Below are positions 25,421 to 36,869 of a DNA stretch of 64,000 nucleotides, one piece after another. The first letter of the stretch is position 1, and each line of letters starts with the position of its first letter. Both the position numbers and the translations under genes were made by a program. This stretch comes from Maricaulis sp039978735 (GTDB taxonomy: Bacteria; Pseudomonadota; Alphaproteobacteria; Caulobacterales; Maricaulaceae). Where the stretch lies: positions 219,335-283,334 of the forward strand of contig NZ_JBDWAS010000045.1 of the NCBI RefSeq assembly GCF_039978735.1, given 5' to 3'. Under the pieces are notes generated by a model, which saw nothing but the letters and a program-made list of their open reading frames with translations, was not told where the DNA came from and searched no databases.

Positions 25421-25690
25421 ATGTCGATTACGCAAGAGCGCAAGACCGCGCTCATCAAAGACAATGCTCGCGGCAACACGGATACGGGTTCGCCCGAAGT
25501 CCAGGTGGCTATCCTGACCGAACGGATCGCCAACCTCACCGAGCACTTCAAGAGCCACAAGAAGGACAACCACTCGCGTCGCGGCCTTCTGAAAATGGTT
25601 TCCCAGCGTCGCCGGCTTCTCGACTACCTGAAGAAGAAAGACGAAGCGCGTTACACGGCGCTTATCGAGAAGCTGGGTCTGCGCCGCTGA
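25421..25690 (+). CDS. rpsO: 30S ribosomal protein S15
   Basis: 89 residues, the standard S15 length, with SITQERKTALIKDNARG, DTGSPEVQVAILTERI, HKKDNHSRRGLLKMVSQRRRLLDYL and a C-terminal helix. It binds the central domain of 16S rRNA. ggagaa precedes ATG 25421. It is followed by pnp with a 29-bp gap, a conserved arrangement. Confidence 0.98.
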   Translation: MSITQERKTALIKDNARGNTDTGSPEVQVAILTERIANLTEHFKSHKKDNHSRRGLLKMVSQRRRLLDYLKKKDEARYTALIEKLGLRR

Positions 25691-25719
25691 TCCGCGACCA
25701 CATCCGTACGAAAGACGAT

Positions 25720-27849
<2,130 letters not shown>

Positions 27850-27876
27850 GGCCCGCTTCATCCCGACTGAAACGAG

Positions 27877-27915
27877 ACGCCCCCGCAGGTTTTGCCTGCG
27901 GGGGCGTTTCTTTTT
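27877..27915 (+). terminator. Strong intrinsic terminator after pnp
   Basis: A perfect 13-bp stem, ACGCCCCCGCAGG with CCTGCGGGGGCGT, around a short T-rich loop is followed by TTCTTTTTC. It ends the rbfA-truB-rpsO-pnp transcription unit. Confidence 0.93.
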
Positions 27916-28041
27916 CAACACACTGTAAAGTCAGTATCATTTATGCGGCACTCGCGGCTTGCAGCCGCAAAACAGCCTGCTAATACCCCCATCTCTTTTC
28001 GGGATTTCCCGGCGCGATACGCCGGCAAAGGGGACGTTTCA

Positions 28042-29367
28042 GTGAAAACCATTCTTCTGACCACTGCTGCGCTCGCGGTGGCAAGCGGTGCTGCTTCCGC
28101 GCAGGACCATGATGTCGAATACACGGCGCTGGGCCGTCACATCCGGGTCGACCCCGCGCTCACCGCGCAACTGGCCGATACCCAGGAAGGCCTGACCCAG
28201 GATGTCGCCTTTCTGCTGCGCGCGCGCCAGTCCGGCCAGATCGATCCGAACACGCTGACCCTGGGCGGTTTCTTCAAGGGCGCCTATTTCCACGAGACCA
28301 CGGATACGGCCGGCAAATTCCCGATCCTCAACCGCTTTCCCGACCAGCACGGCTCCGGCGAGGAAAACTCCGATTTCGTGATCAATGCCGCCGGCCTCAC
28401 CTTCACCGGCGCCGTCGGCGACTGGCTGACCGGCTTCGTGCACACCGAGTATTCCGAGGTCACCTTCACGCGTGACCAGAACCAGTTCCAGACGCGCGAA
28501 TACTATGCCGTTCTGGGCAATCTCGACGTGTTCGGCGGCTATCTGGCCTATGGCCGCAAGACGATCGATTTCGGCGAGCAGTTTGGCTACAACCCCTTCA
28601 CCCACTCCATCAACCAGCACTTCTTCTGGGCTCTGGCCGACGAGCCGGTGCTGGAGCTGGGCTATATCGCGGATACCTGGCGCGTCTCCGCCACGGCGGC
28701 GACCGGCGAGCGCATGCTGCGCACCGGCTATTCCACCGACCGGGATGGCGGTCTGGGCACGAATTTCGCCCTGAAGGCCGAACGCCGCTTCGACCTGGGC
28801 GACGACCGGGCCCTGCGCGTGTCGGCCAGCTATCTGCACGACACGATCTACAACAACAACTTCACCGCCCACACGGTGCAGGCCGTCGACCGTTTCTCGC
28901 CGCCCAACGCGCCGCTGCCGCCGCTGGTCTATATCGAATACCGCACCGGCCTGTGGGACATCGCCGCGGAATACACCACGCCGCGCTATGACTTCGCCGT
29001 GGAATACACGCGCTCGGCCGATGTCTGGTCGGCGACCGGCTTCGACACCGATACCGGTGCGGCCTTCGACGGCAACCGCCATCTCGACGCGCTCACCGTG
29101 ATGGGCCGCTACCGCACCGAGCTTCTGGGCCATGACACCGATCTCAGCGCGATCTTCTCCCACACCACGCTCGGCCCGGACAATACCGAGTTCGACGAGG
29201 CCTTCCAGCACGTGCTCGGCCTGGAAATGCACCTCACACCGCAGCTCGATCTGGGCGTGGAATACGTCTTCAATGACGGCTTCCAGCCCTTCGTCGGCAT
29301 CCAGGACGTCTCCCTGTCCGGCGTCCAGTCCAATGTCGGCATCGTGGGGATCAAGGCGCGGTTCTGA
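28042..29367 (+). CDS. Outer-membrane beta-barrel porin-like protein (LbtU-like)
   Basis: 441 residues from GTG 28042, preceded by aaagggga. A signal peptide (VKTILLTTAALAVASGAASA) is cut before QDHDVEY. The mature protein is a long series of amphipathic strands (LTLGGFFKGAYFHE, VYIEYRTGLWDIAAEY) and ends in the C-terminal ...VGIKARF with terminal Phe, typical of Omp85-assembled barrels. Overall pattern resembles LbtU-type siderophore porins, but the substrate is not established. The gene has its own leader after the pnp terminator. Confidence 0.8.
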   Translation: MKTILLTTAALAVASGAASAQDHDVEYTALGRHIRVDPALTAQLADTQEGLTQDVAFLLRARQSGQIDPNTLTLGGFFKGAYFHETTDTAGKFPILNRFPDQHGSGEENSDFVINAAGLTFTGAVGDWLTGFVHTEYSEVTFTRDQNQFQTREYYAVLGNLDVFGGYLAYGRKTIDFGEQFGYNPFTHSINQHFFWALADEPVLELGYIADTWRVSATAATGERMLRTGYSTDRDGGLGTNFALKAERRFDLGDDRALRVSASYLHDTIYNNNFTAHTVQAVDRFSPPNAPLPPLVYIEYRTGLWDIAAEYTTPRYDFAVEYTRSADVWSATGFDTDTGAAFDGNRHLDALTVMGRYRTELLGHDTDLSAIFSHTTLGPDNTEFDEAFQHVLGLEMHLTPQLDLGVEYVFNDGFQPFVGIQDVSLSGVQSNVGIVGIKARF

Positions 29368-29452
29368 TCTGTCGCCGAAGTCGCGAGACGGGCCTTGCCG
29401 TTCGCCAGACGGTGAGGCCCGGTCTATCCCGCCGGGCGGGAGGTCCGGTGGG

Positions 29453-30439
29453 GTGACGTTGACGGCGCAGCAGCATGTCCAGGCGGCGATGGATTATATC
29501 GAGGCGCATCTCGATACGCCGTTGCCGCTCGACCGGGTCGCCGCTGCGGCCGGTCTGACGCGCTATCATCTGCACCGGTTGTTCCAGGCCCATTATGGCG
29601 AAGGGCTGAAGGCCTATATCCGCAAGCGCCGTCTGACATGGGCGGCCGCCCGGCTGCGGAGCAGCGACGTCCGTATCCTGGATCTCGCGCTCGATTGCGG
29701 GTTCGAGAGCCAGGCGGCTTTCTCCCGCGCATTCAAGGCCCTGTACGGTACGGCGCCGGGCCGCTATCGCGCCCGGCCGGCGCAGCGTTATCAGTCCGGC
29801 CTGCGCCCGCCGACACCGCCCGGCCTTGCCCAGCGGCGCCGGGTTCTGCGCGACCCGCCGCAGCTGGTCGAGTGGACGCGACCGCTGCAGCTCGCCGGCC
29901 GGGGCATCGGTGTTGCCTTTGAAGACCAGGCCGCCGTCGAGGCCTTGTGGATGTCCGTTCTGGACGCCGAACCGCCCGCACCCGGCGACACGCTGTTCGG
30001 CGTCACCCTGGCCGACCATCCCGCCATCGCCGATACGCCGGACCGCTGCCTGGTCTATCTCGCCGCCCGGCCGCGTGAAGCGGGGGCAGAAGCCGGCGGC
30101 GCCGGGACGGGCGAAGGCGAGGCGGGCGAAGGCGCGCCGGAAGAAGGCGAGATCGCCCTCGACATCCCGGCGGGCCCCTATGCCGTCTTCGTCCATGACG
30201 GCCCGCTCGAAACCCTGCTCGATACGGTCAACTATGCCTGGGCCAGCTGGCTGCCGCGCAGCGGCTGGGTCAAGTCGGAGCGTCCGGACTTCGAGCGTTT
30301 CCGGGCCGATGCGATCCTGGGCGGGCCGGTGCGGGTGGAGTTGTGGGTGTCAGTTGAGCGCGCCGATCGTGCCGGCGATGATGGCGATACCGGCCAGGGC
30401 GAACGCGCCGCCGAGAATGAGCCGCCGCGCACCGGCTGA
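29453..30439 (+). CDS. AraC-family regulator with GyrI-like effector domain
   Basis: 328 residues from GTG 29453 (gggagg 9 nt upstream). Two HTH motifs lie in the first 110 residues (VAAAAGLTRYHLHRLF and ILDLALDCGFESQAAFSRAF). A GyrI/SOUL-like small-molecule-binding domain follows (about 135-300). Inside it is an Ala/Gly/Glu-rich low-complexity insert near 215-240. After the expected domain end (ELWVSV) a 27-residue polar tail runs antisense over the 3' end of the convergent membrane gene (90-bp overlap). The effector and targets are unknown. Confidence 0.85.
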   Translation: MTLTAQQHVQAAMDYIEAHLDTPLPLDRVAAAAGLTRYHLHRLFQAHYGEGLKAYIRKRRLTWAAARLRSSDVRILDLALDCGFESQAAFSRAFKALYGTAPGRYRARPAQRYQSGLRPPTPPGLAQRRRVLRDPPQLVEWTRPLQLAGRGIGVAFEDQAAVEALWMSVLDAEPPAPGDTLFGVTLADHPAIADTPDRCLVYLAARPREAGAEAGGAGTGEGEAGEGAPEEGEIALDIPAGPYAVFVHDGPLETLLDTVNYAWASWLPRSGWVKSERPDFERFRADAILGGPVRVELWVSVERADRAGDDGDTGQGERAAENEPPRTG

Positions 30440-30850
30440 CAGGGCGTGCGCGGGGGCGGGGTCCGGTTGCGGGCGGCGCAGGTCGCGGGCGGCGGAGCCG
30501 ATGATGGCGAGGCCGAAGGCCAGCCCGGCAAGCTCGAACCCGATCAGGGCCGGCGACATCGGCGTCGGCGAGACCGGGAAGATGTGCAGCAGGTCGAGGG
30601 CGAAAATCGCGACATAGCCCAGCCCGTCGGCCATCACCCAGACCAGGATGTCGCGGCCGCCCCGGCGCGCCAGCGCGGCCAGCGGGATCGAACCCAGCAC
30701 CACCAGCGTGATGAAGGCGTTGAACGCGATCAGCACCGCGACGGGGATGTGCCCGAAACTGCGAGTCTCCACCGGCCCGCCCGGTATCAGGGGCGCCATC
30801 GACAGCACGGCGAGGATCAGGAGGATGGGGGTCAGGCGGCGGGCATTCAT
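30350..30850 (-). CDS. Small integral membrane protein, unknown function
   Basis: 166 residues with about four hydrophobic helices (residues 7-25, 35-62, 70-90, 97-118) and a last helix near the C-terminus. No family is recognised. The last 90 bp overlap the AraC/GyrI gene on the other strand. A clean ATG with a signal-anchor-like start supports it being real. Confidence 0.7.
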   Translation of the reverse strand: MNARRLTPILLILAVLSMAPLIPGGPVETRSFGHIPVAVLIAFNAFITLVVLGSIPLAALARRGGRDILVWVMADGLGYVAIFALDLLHIFPVSPTPMSPALIGFELAGLAFGLAIIGSAARDLRRPQPDPAPAHALSAGARRLILGGAFALAGIAIIAGTIGALN

Positions 30851-30943
30851 CGCGGGCTCCGGGGCAGGGAATGGGACAGGCCCGATGTCTAGACCATCGC
30901 AGGGCGGCCGTTTTGACCGTTTGTGACATTGGCTCCAGCGGAC

Positions 30944-30974
30944 TGGACAGACCGGCAGCGGGGTCTGCTATTCT
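30944..30974 (+). promoter_or_regulatory. Candidate promoter of the 58-residue membrane protein gene
   Basis: TGGACA (30944-30949) and GCTATTCT (30967-30974) resemble alphaproteobacterial -35 and -10 elements with 17-18 bp spacing, about 30 bp upstream of ATG 31005. Confidence 0.35.
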
Positions 30975-31004
30975 CGTTGTCCAGATGGACGGGAGAGACG
31001 GATT

Positions 31005-31181
31005 ATGGACTGGAGCGCTCTGGACTTTGCGATGGCAGCCCTCTTACTGGCGAGTCTTGCAATCGGGCTCTTTCTCGTCGTGACGGCCAAGGGCCCGCGC
31101 TGGTTTCGTATCACATCCTGTTTCGCCGTGACGGGGCTGGTTGCTTTGATATGGGCACAAGGGGCCGTTGGCGTATTCTGA
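31005..31181 (+). CDS. 58-residue two-helix membrane miniprotein
   Basis: ATG 31005, with gggagag upstream, encodes 58 residues: MDWSALDFAMAALLLASLAI..., a helix, the loop TAKGPRWFR, a second helix (FAVTGLVALIWAQG) and a stop at 31179-31181. Helix-loop-helix hydrophobicity, a ribosome site and a candidate promoter support coding. It converges on the LytTR regulator with a 15-bp gap. Function unknown. Confidence 0.6.
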   Translation: MDWSALDFAMAALLLASLAIGLFLVVTAKGPRWFRITSCFAVTGLVALIWAQGAVGVF

Positions 31182-31196
31182 GGGCGCAGCGCGGGC

Positions 31197-32045
31197 TCAG
31201 GCCGCGGCCAGCCTGTCGCGATAGCGGCGGCTGCCGGGGATCCGGGCGCCGCTCTCCAGCGTGATGGCGACATCGCCCTCGCCGGTCGGCGCGATCTCGG
31301 CGATCCGGGCGCGATTGACCAGCCAGGAACGGTGCACCCGCACCGCGTCGATGCCGGCTTCCGTCAGCTGTTTTTCCAGCTCAGACAGGGTGATCCGCGC
31401 CAGATGCCCGCCGGCCGGCGTGTGCACTTCCACATAGTTTCCGGCCGCCCGGGCGCTGTCGAACCGGTCCGCTTCCAGCCGGATGATCCGGCCGCCGCAT
31501 TTCAGCGTCAGCCGGTGGGTCTGGCGGGCCTCCGCCCGTGCGCCGATGGCCTCCATGCGGTGCGTCTGGATCGCCCGGAAGCCGGACAGGACGAGGAAAT
31601 GCGAGGCATAGGTCAGCACGTCCTTGCGCAGCTCGTAGACGAATTCGCGCACAGGATCCTCGAAGAACCGGTAGTCGATGCCGAACAGGAGCGGGGCCAG
31701 GGCTTCGCGGGTCCAGGCCATGGCGAAGATGTGGAGCGTCGCATAGCCCAGCACGCCGGCGATATGGACGGGGATGGCGATCGTCCAGCGGGTCGAGGCC
31801 AGCGGGAAGCGCCGCTCCAGCAGGATCAGGCCGATGAAGAGCAGCAGGATGTAGACGACGCTGGTCGCCTCGATGAACCAGGAAAAGGCGGGCGCCATCT
31901 CCTGGCCGATGCGTTCCAAATCGGTCACCCGGGACGCCGAATTGACGGCCAGATGGCCCAGCGTCATGGCATAGGTGAACAGGCCCGCATACAGCGCAAC
32001 GCGCCGGTCGGTGCCGTCCTCGATCTGGCGTTCGGTCCGGGTCAT
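31197..32045 (-). CDS. Membrane-bound LytTR-domain transcriptional regulator
   Basis: 282 residues. The N-terminal ~165 residues hold about four transmembrane helices (FTYAMTLGHLAV, SVVYILLLFIGLILL, WTIAIPVHIAGVLGYATLHIF, VLTYASHFLVLSGF). The C-terminal ~100 residues are a LytTR DNA-binding domain (YVEVHTPAGGHLARITLSELE, VRVHRSWLVNRARIAEI). It may sense a membrane signal and bind DNA directly, without a separate response-regulator receiver. It is divergent from the acyltransferase-3 gene, a likely target. Confidence 0.88.
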   Translation of the reverse strand: MTRTERQIEDGTDRRVALYAGLFTYAMTLGHLAVNSASRVTDLERIGQEMAPAFSWFIEATSVVYILLLFIGLILLERRFPLASTRWTIAIPVHIAGVLGYATLHIFAMAWTREALAPLLFGIDYRFFEDPVREFVYELRKDVLTYASHFLVLSGFRAIQTHRMEAIGARAEARQTHRLTLKCGGRIIRLEADRFDSARAAGNYVEVHTPAGGHLARITLSELEKQLTEAGIDAVRVHRSWLVNRARIAEIAPTGEGDVAITLESGARIPGSRRYRDRLAAA

Positions 32046-32218
32046 GCCGTGTTCTTGCCCCTGCGCGCGCCGGGTGCAAGAGGCAGGCGCGCCGCTTGTC
32101 CCGGAGAACCGCCGCCTGTCCCCGCCCTGCAGTCGCTCATCCCGCCGGTCCGGATATCGTCCCGCACCGCTGGGGCTATTGCGAGGGCCATGCAGTCTGG
32201 CGGCGAAAGGATACCGCC

Positions 32219-33409
32219 ATGACGCCGCTCTCCCATCCCGCCGCCTCCGGGCCCGCTTCGACCCGCCGCCACGATCTCGACTGGCTGCGGATCATCGCCT
32301 TCGGCCTGCTCATTTTCTACCATGTCGGCATGTTCTTCGTGCCCTGGGACTGGCATGTGAAGAGCACCCAGGCCAATGACGGCCCCGTCTACGCCATGCT
32401 GCTGCTCAATCCCTGGCGGCTGGCCCTGCTCTTCTTCATTTCCGGCGTGGCGATCCGCTATCTCTCCGACAAGCTCGGCGCCGGCCGTTTCGCGCTCGAC
32501 CGGACGGGGCGTCTCCTGCCCGTGATCGTGTTCGGCATGCTGGTCGTGGTCATGCCCCAGACCTGGGCGCAGCTGCGTCAGGCGGGGGTGATCGAGGAGG
32601 GACTTCTCGCCTTCTGGCCGCGATATATCCTCGGGTGGGAAATCGGTGGTATAGAAGTGCCGACGTGGAACCATCTCTGGTACGTCGTCTACCTCTTCGT
32701 CTACTGCCTCATACTGGCGCCTTTTGTGCCGCTCATGAGGGGCTTATGCGACGGCAATGTCACCCGTATGTTGCAGGTATTGAACCGTCCCGTGACCGGT
32801 TTGCTCCTGCTCGCCCTGATCCCCGTCCTGCCCTTCTGGGCCTACCGGATTTTCCTGGAACCGCATTTCCCCACGACCCATAATCTCGTATGGGACTGGG
32901 CCAATCACGCCCATCGCCTCACCATCCTGCTGATCGGCTATGCCGTTGCGAAGAATGAGGTTTTCTGGCGTGCCGCTGACCGGATCCTGGTCCCGGCCCT
33001 GATCTGCTGTGCCCTCTACGCTGCCGCGCTCTGGTGGGGGTTGGGACGTCCGGAGGCCGACTGGGAGGGGCAGGCCTGGCTGAGCTGGATCTTCCGCCTG
33101 GGCCGTATCCTCTATGCCTGGCTGGCCATTCTGGCGCTGATCGGTCTGGCCCGCCGCTATCTCAATGGCGACGGTCCCGTGCGCCGCTATCTCACCGAGG
33201 CGATCTTTCCCTACTACATCCTGCACCAGACGATCACCGTGCTCACCGGCTACTGGATCGCGCCCCTCGGTCTGAATGTCTGGGTCGAGTTCGCCATCCT
33301 GGCAGGCGTCACCGCGGCCGGCTGCGTGGCGGGCTATGAGATCATCCGCCGCATTCCGCCGCTTCGGCCCGTCATGGGGCTGAAATGGCGGTCCACTCCG
33401 GCGCGCTGA
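32219..33409 (+). CDS. Acyltransferase-3 family membrane enzyme
   Basis: 396 residues from ATG 32219 (gaaagga upstream). The acyltransferase-3 signature is at the N-terminus: RRHDLDWLRIIAFGLLIFYHVGMFF with the catalytic-type His, then RLALLFFISGVAIRY, followed by about ten hydrophobic helices. Family members transfer acyl groups to cell-surface sugars, osmoregulated glucans or proteins; the acceptor is unknown. A divergent LytTR regulator lies 173 bp upstream. Composition in 32640-32760 is slightly less GC-rich than the flanks. Confidence 0.87.
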   Translation: MTPLSHPAASGPASTRRHDLDWLRIIAFGLLIFYHVGMFFVPWDWHVKSTQANDGPVYAMLLLNPWRLALLFFISGVAIRYLSDKLGAGRFALDRTGRLLPVIVFGMLVVVMPQTWAQLRQAGVIEEGLLAFWPRYILGWEIGGIEVPTWNHLWYVVYLFVYCLILAPFVPLMRGLCDGNVTRMLQVLNRPVTGLLLLALIPVLPFWAYRIFLEPHFPTTHNLVWDWANHAHRLTILLIGYAVAKNEVFWRAADRILVPALICCALYAAALWWGLGRPEADWEGQAWLSWIFRLGRILYAWLAILALIGLARRYLNGDGPVRRYLTEAIFPYYILHQTITVLTGYWIAPLGLNVWVEFAILAGVTAAGCVAGYEIIRRIPPLRPVMGLKWRSTPAR

Positions 33410-33495
33410 AGACCGAACATTACGGAATTTTCAGCGACCGGACGGAGTGTTCGCCCTATTCTCCCCGTCATCGATCGGGATACGGGGAGATAGTC

Positions 33496-35949
33496 ATGAA
33501 ACCGCTCGGACTTCACATCGCGCTGCGCTGTGCTGCGCCGGCCCTGGCGCTGGCCGCTTTTGGCCTGGCGCCGGTGGCCGCGCAGGAGGCCTACCGCCTG
33601 CCGCCGCAGGACATTGTCGATATCGTTGACGCGGCGCCCGCGCCCTACACCTCGCTCTCCCCGGCCCGCGACACACTGCTGCTGATGCATCGTGAAGCCC
33701 TGCCGCCCGTCTCCGAACTGGCCCGGCCGATGGAACGCCTCGCCGGCCTGCGTCTCGATGCCGCGACGAATGGCCGTCACGGACCGCGCACGGTCACCGG
33801 GCTCAGCCTGATCGATCTGGAGACACAGGAAGAGCGCACGATCGAACTGCCGGACGATGCCGGTATCAGCTCGATCTCCTGGTCGCCGGACGGCTCGAAG
33901 ATCGCCTTCACGGTCACCCGCAATGAAACGATCGGGATCTGGGTCGCCGATGTCGAACGCGCCCGCGCCCGCGCCGTCGTGGAGCGTGGCGTCAATGCCG
34001 TGTTCTCGCCCTTCACCTGGATGCCCGATGGCGAACGCCTGCTGGTCAGCCTGACCGATCCGGATCGCGGTGCCCAGCCGCAGCGTCCGCGCGTGCCGGC
34101 CGGCCCTGTGATCCAGGAAGCCAGCGGCTATGAAGCGCCGGTCCGCACCTATCAGGACCTGCTGAACGACGAACACGATGCCGAGCTCTTCGCCTGGCTG
34201 GCGACCAGCCAGCTGGCGATTGTCGGCGCCAACGGCCGGGGCCTGCGCAATGTGGGCGAGCCGGGCCTCTACTTCATGGCCGATCCGGCCCCGGGCGGCG
34301 ACTACATCCTGATCGGCGAAATGCGCCAGCCCTTCTCCTTCCAGGTGCCTTGGAGCCGTTTCCCCGACCGGACCTTCGTGATCGACCTCAACGGCAACGA
34401 AATCGCCGAGATCGCCGAACAGCCGCTGGCCGACAATATTCCGATCGGTGGCGTGGTGACCGGCCGCCGCTCTGTCGGCTGGCAGGACTCCCATGAAGCC
34501 CGCCTGACCTGGGCCGAAGCCCTGGACGGCGGCGATCCGCGTGTCGAGACCGACGAGCGCGACAGTGTCTGGACGCTGGAAGCACCGTTCGACGGTGAGC
34601 CCGTGGAACTGCTGCGCACTGAAGACCGCTATTACGGCGCCCAGTTCACTCAGCAGGGCGAGACCGGCTTTGCCATGGAGTATGACCGCGATACGCGGGT
34701 CGTGCGCCGCTGGCTGGTCGACTTCTCCGACCCCTCGGTCGAGCCGCGCCTGGCCGAGGAACGCAATATCCAGGACAGCTATGCCGATCCCGGCGAGCCG
34801 ATCATGACGCGCAACCGCTTCGGCGAGAGCGTCGTCGCGGTGACGGACGGCTACATGTACTTCACCGGTGATGGCGCCACGCCGGAAGGCGACCGGCCCT
34901 TCCTTAACCGGGTCAGCTTCGACACGTTCGAGACCGAGGAGATCTGGCGCAATTCCGGCGAGAATTACGAGCAGGTGATCGGCCTGACCGCCCCGGACGC
35001 CTCGGCCTTCCTGACCTCCTGGGAAGACCCGCAGACGCCGGCGAATGTGCGCTGGCACCGGGCGGGCGAAGAGACCGTGCAGATCACGGACTTCCCCAAT
35101 CCCCACCCGCAGCTCAACGCGATCTCGCGCGAGCTGATCACCTTCGACCGCGCCGATGGTGTGCCGCTGTCCGCCACGCTCTACCTGCCGGCCGATTATG
35201 AGGAAGGCGACCAGCTGCCGGTCGTCGTCTGGGCCTATCCGCGCGAGTTCAACAATGCCGAAACCGCCGGCCAGGTGCGGGGCTCGCCCTATGAGTTCAC
35301 CCGCGTTGCCGGCACCAGCCCGCGCTTCCTGGTGACCCAGGGCTATGCCCTGCTGGAGAACGCCACCATGCCGATCGTCGGCGACGATCCGGAAACGGTG
35401 AATGACAGCTTCATCGAACAGCTCGTCATGTCGGCCGAGGCCGCCCGTGACGTCACGGTGGAGATGGGCTTCGGCGATGGTGAACGCCTGGCGATTGCCG
35501 GTCACTCCTACGGCGCCTTCATGACTGCCAACCTGCTGGCCCATTCGGATATCTTCCGGGCCGGCATCGCACGGTCGGGCGCCTATAACCGCACCCTGAC
35601 GCCCTTCGGCTTCCAGGCCGAGCGGCGCACCTTCTGGGAAGCCTCGGACATCTATTTCGAGCTCTCGCCCTTCATGCAGGCCGACCAGATCGACGAGCCG
35701 ATGCTGATGATCCACGGCCAGATGGACAATAATTCCGGCACCTTCCCGATCCAGTCGGAACGCATGTTCGCCGCCGTGAAGGGCAATGCCGGCACGGCCC
35801 GCCTGGTCATGCTGCCCTACGAAAGCCATGGCTATCGCGGCCGCGAGAGCGTGCTCCACGTGCTCGCGGAAAGCTTCGACTGGCTCGACCGCTGGGTCAT
35901 GCCGGAAGAAGACCCGATGGGCAGCGGCGAAGAGGCCGCTGCGGACTGA
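33496..35949 (+). CDS. Secreted S9-family prolyl-oligopeptidase-like peptidase
   Basis: 817 residues from ATG 33496 (ggggaga upstream). The signal peptide (ALALAAFGLAPVAAQ) is followed by a beta-propeller region with WSPDGSKIAFT-type blades. A C-terminal alpha/beta-hydrolase carries the nucleophile motif GHSYGAF, the acid in HGQMDNN and the His in YESHGYR. It resembles the glutamyl-endopeptidase (GEP) subgroup of S9. It is probably periplasmic or secreted and degrades peptides. A terminator follows. Confidence 0.92.
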   Translation: MKPLGLHIALRCAAPALALAAFGLAPVAAQEAYRLPPQDIVDIVDAAPAPYTSLSPARDTLLLMHREALPPVSELARPMERLAGLRLDAATNGRHGPRTVTGLSLIDLETQEERTIELPDDAGISSISWSPDGSKIAFTVTRNETIGIWVADVERARARAVVERGVNAVFSPFTWMPDGERLLVSLTDPDRGAQPQRPRVPAGPVIQEASGYEAPVRTYQDLLNDEHDAELFAWLATSQLAIVGANGRGLRNVGEPGLYFMADPAPGGDYILIGEMRQPFSFQVPWSRFPDRTFVIDLNGNEIAEIAEQPLADNIPIGGVVTGRRSVGWQDSHEARLTWAEALDGGDPRVETDERDSVWTLEAPFDGEPVELLRTEDRYYGAQFTQQGETGFAMEYDRDTRVVRRWLVDFSDPSVEPRLAEERNIQDSYADPGEPIMTRNRFGESVVAVTDGYMYFTGDGATPEGDRPFLNRVSFDTFETEEIWRNSGENYEQVIGLTAPDASAFLTSWEDPQTPANVRWHRAGEETVQITDFPNPHPQLNAISRELITFDRADGVPLSATLYLPADYEEGDQLPVVVWAYPREFNNAETAGQVRGSPYEFTRVAGTSPRFLVTQGYALLENATMPIVGDDPETVNDSFIEQLVMSAEAARDVTVEMGFGDGERLAIAGHSYGAFMTANLLAHSDIFRAGIARSGAYNRTLTPFGFQAERRTFWEASDIYFELSPFMQADQIDEPMLMIHGQMDNNSGTFPIQSERMFAAVKGNAGTARLVMLPYESHGYRGRESVLHVLAESFDWLDRWVMPEEDPMGSGEEAAAD

Positions 35950-35974
35950 CGCAGCGCACCAGGACCCGACATGA

Positions 35975-36010
35975 AAAACCCCGCCGGAGTTGCTCTGGCG
36001 GGGTTCTTTC
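35975..36010. terminator. Bidirectional intrinsic terminator between S9 peptidase and fabI
   Basis: AACCCCGCC and GGCGGGGTT form a 9-bp stem (35977-36005) with an A-run before and TTCTTTC after. It fits termination of both convergent genes. Confidence 0.85.
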
Positions 36011-36030
36011 TTGGCTGACTGTCGCGAGAC

Positions 36031-36843
36031 CTACTCGTCCGCGATGTCCGGCACCGCCACGGCGTGGAAGCCGGCGTCGACGTGCAGGGTTTCGCCGGTG
36101 CAGGAGAAGCCGAGATCGGACAGCAGGTAGAGCGCGGCACCGGCCACGCCTTCCATCTTGGTGTCCTCTTTCATCATCGACCATTCCCGGCCGGTCTTCA
36201 TCAGCGCCTTGCCGCCGGAGATGCCGGCCATGGCCAGGGTGCGCATCGGGCCGGCCGACAGCGCGTTGACGCGGATGCCGCTCGGACCCAGATCGCGGGC
36301 CATGTAGCGCGTGGAGGCTTCCAGCGCGGCCTTGGCGACGCCCATGACATTGTAGGACGGCACGACGCGTTCGGAGCCGAGATAGGTCAGCGTCACCATC
36401 GATCCGCCATTCGGCATCAGATGGCTGGCGCGCTTGCCGGCATCGACGAAGGAGAAGGCCGAGATTTCCATGGCCCGGCGCCAGCCTTCACGCGTGGTAT
36501 TCTCGGTGAAGGAACCGACCAGCTCGTCCTTGCCGGCAAAGGCAATGGCGTGGACGAGGAAGTCGATCGTGCCCCACTTGTCTTCCAGCTGCTTGAAGCA
36601 GGCATCCATCGAGGCGTCGTCGGTGACGTCGGCCTTGATCATGAAGGGCTCGCCCAGGCTCTCCACCAGCGGACGCACACGCCGTTCCAGCGCATCATCC
36701 TGGTAGGAGAAGGCCAGTTCCGCGCCCTGGGCGGCCAGCTGCTGGGCAATGCCCCAGGCGATGGAGTTCTTGTTGGCCACACCCATGACAAGCCCGCGCT
36801 TGCCTTTCATCAGGTCTCCGGCCGGAAACACGGTCTCGCTCAT
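36031..36843 (-). CDS. fabI: Enoyl-[acyl-carrier-protein] reductase (NADH) FabI
   Basis: 270 residues, SDR fold. The NAD site is GLVMGVANKNSIAWGIAQQLA, and catalysis uses Tyr/Lys in SYNVMGVAKAALEA after TLTYLGSERVVP. It does the last reduction of each type II fatty-acid elongation cycle. It is the third gene of fabA-fabB-fabI, 26 bp after fabB. It is the usual target of triclosan-like inhibitors. Confidence 0.96.
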   Translation of the reverse strand: MSETVFPAGDLMKGKRGLVMGVANKNSIAWGIAQQLAAQGAELAFSYQDDALERRVRPLVESLGEPFMIKADVTDDASMDACFKQLEDKWGTIDFLVHAIAFAGKDELVGSFTENTTREGWRRAMEISAFSFVDAGKRASHLMPNGGSMVTLTYLGSERVVPSYNVMGVAKAALEASTRYMARDLGPSGIRVNALSAGPMRTLAMAGISGGKALMKTGREWSMMKEDTKMEGVAGAALYLLSDLGFSCTGETLHVDAGFHAVAVPDIADE

Positions 36844-36869
36844 CAGGCTCTCCCCGAACGCTTTGAGGC

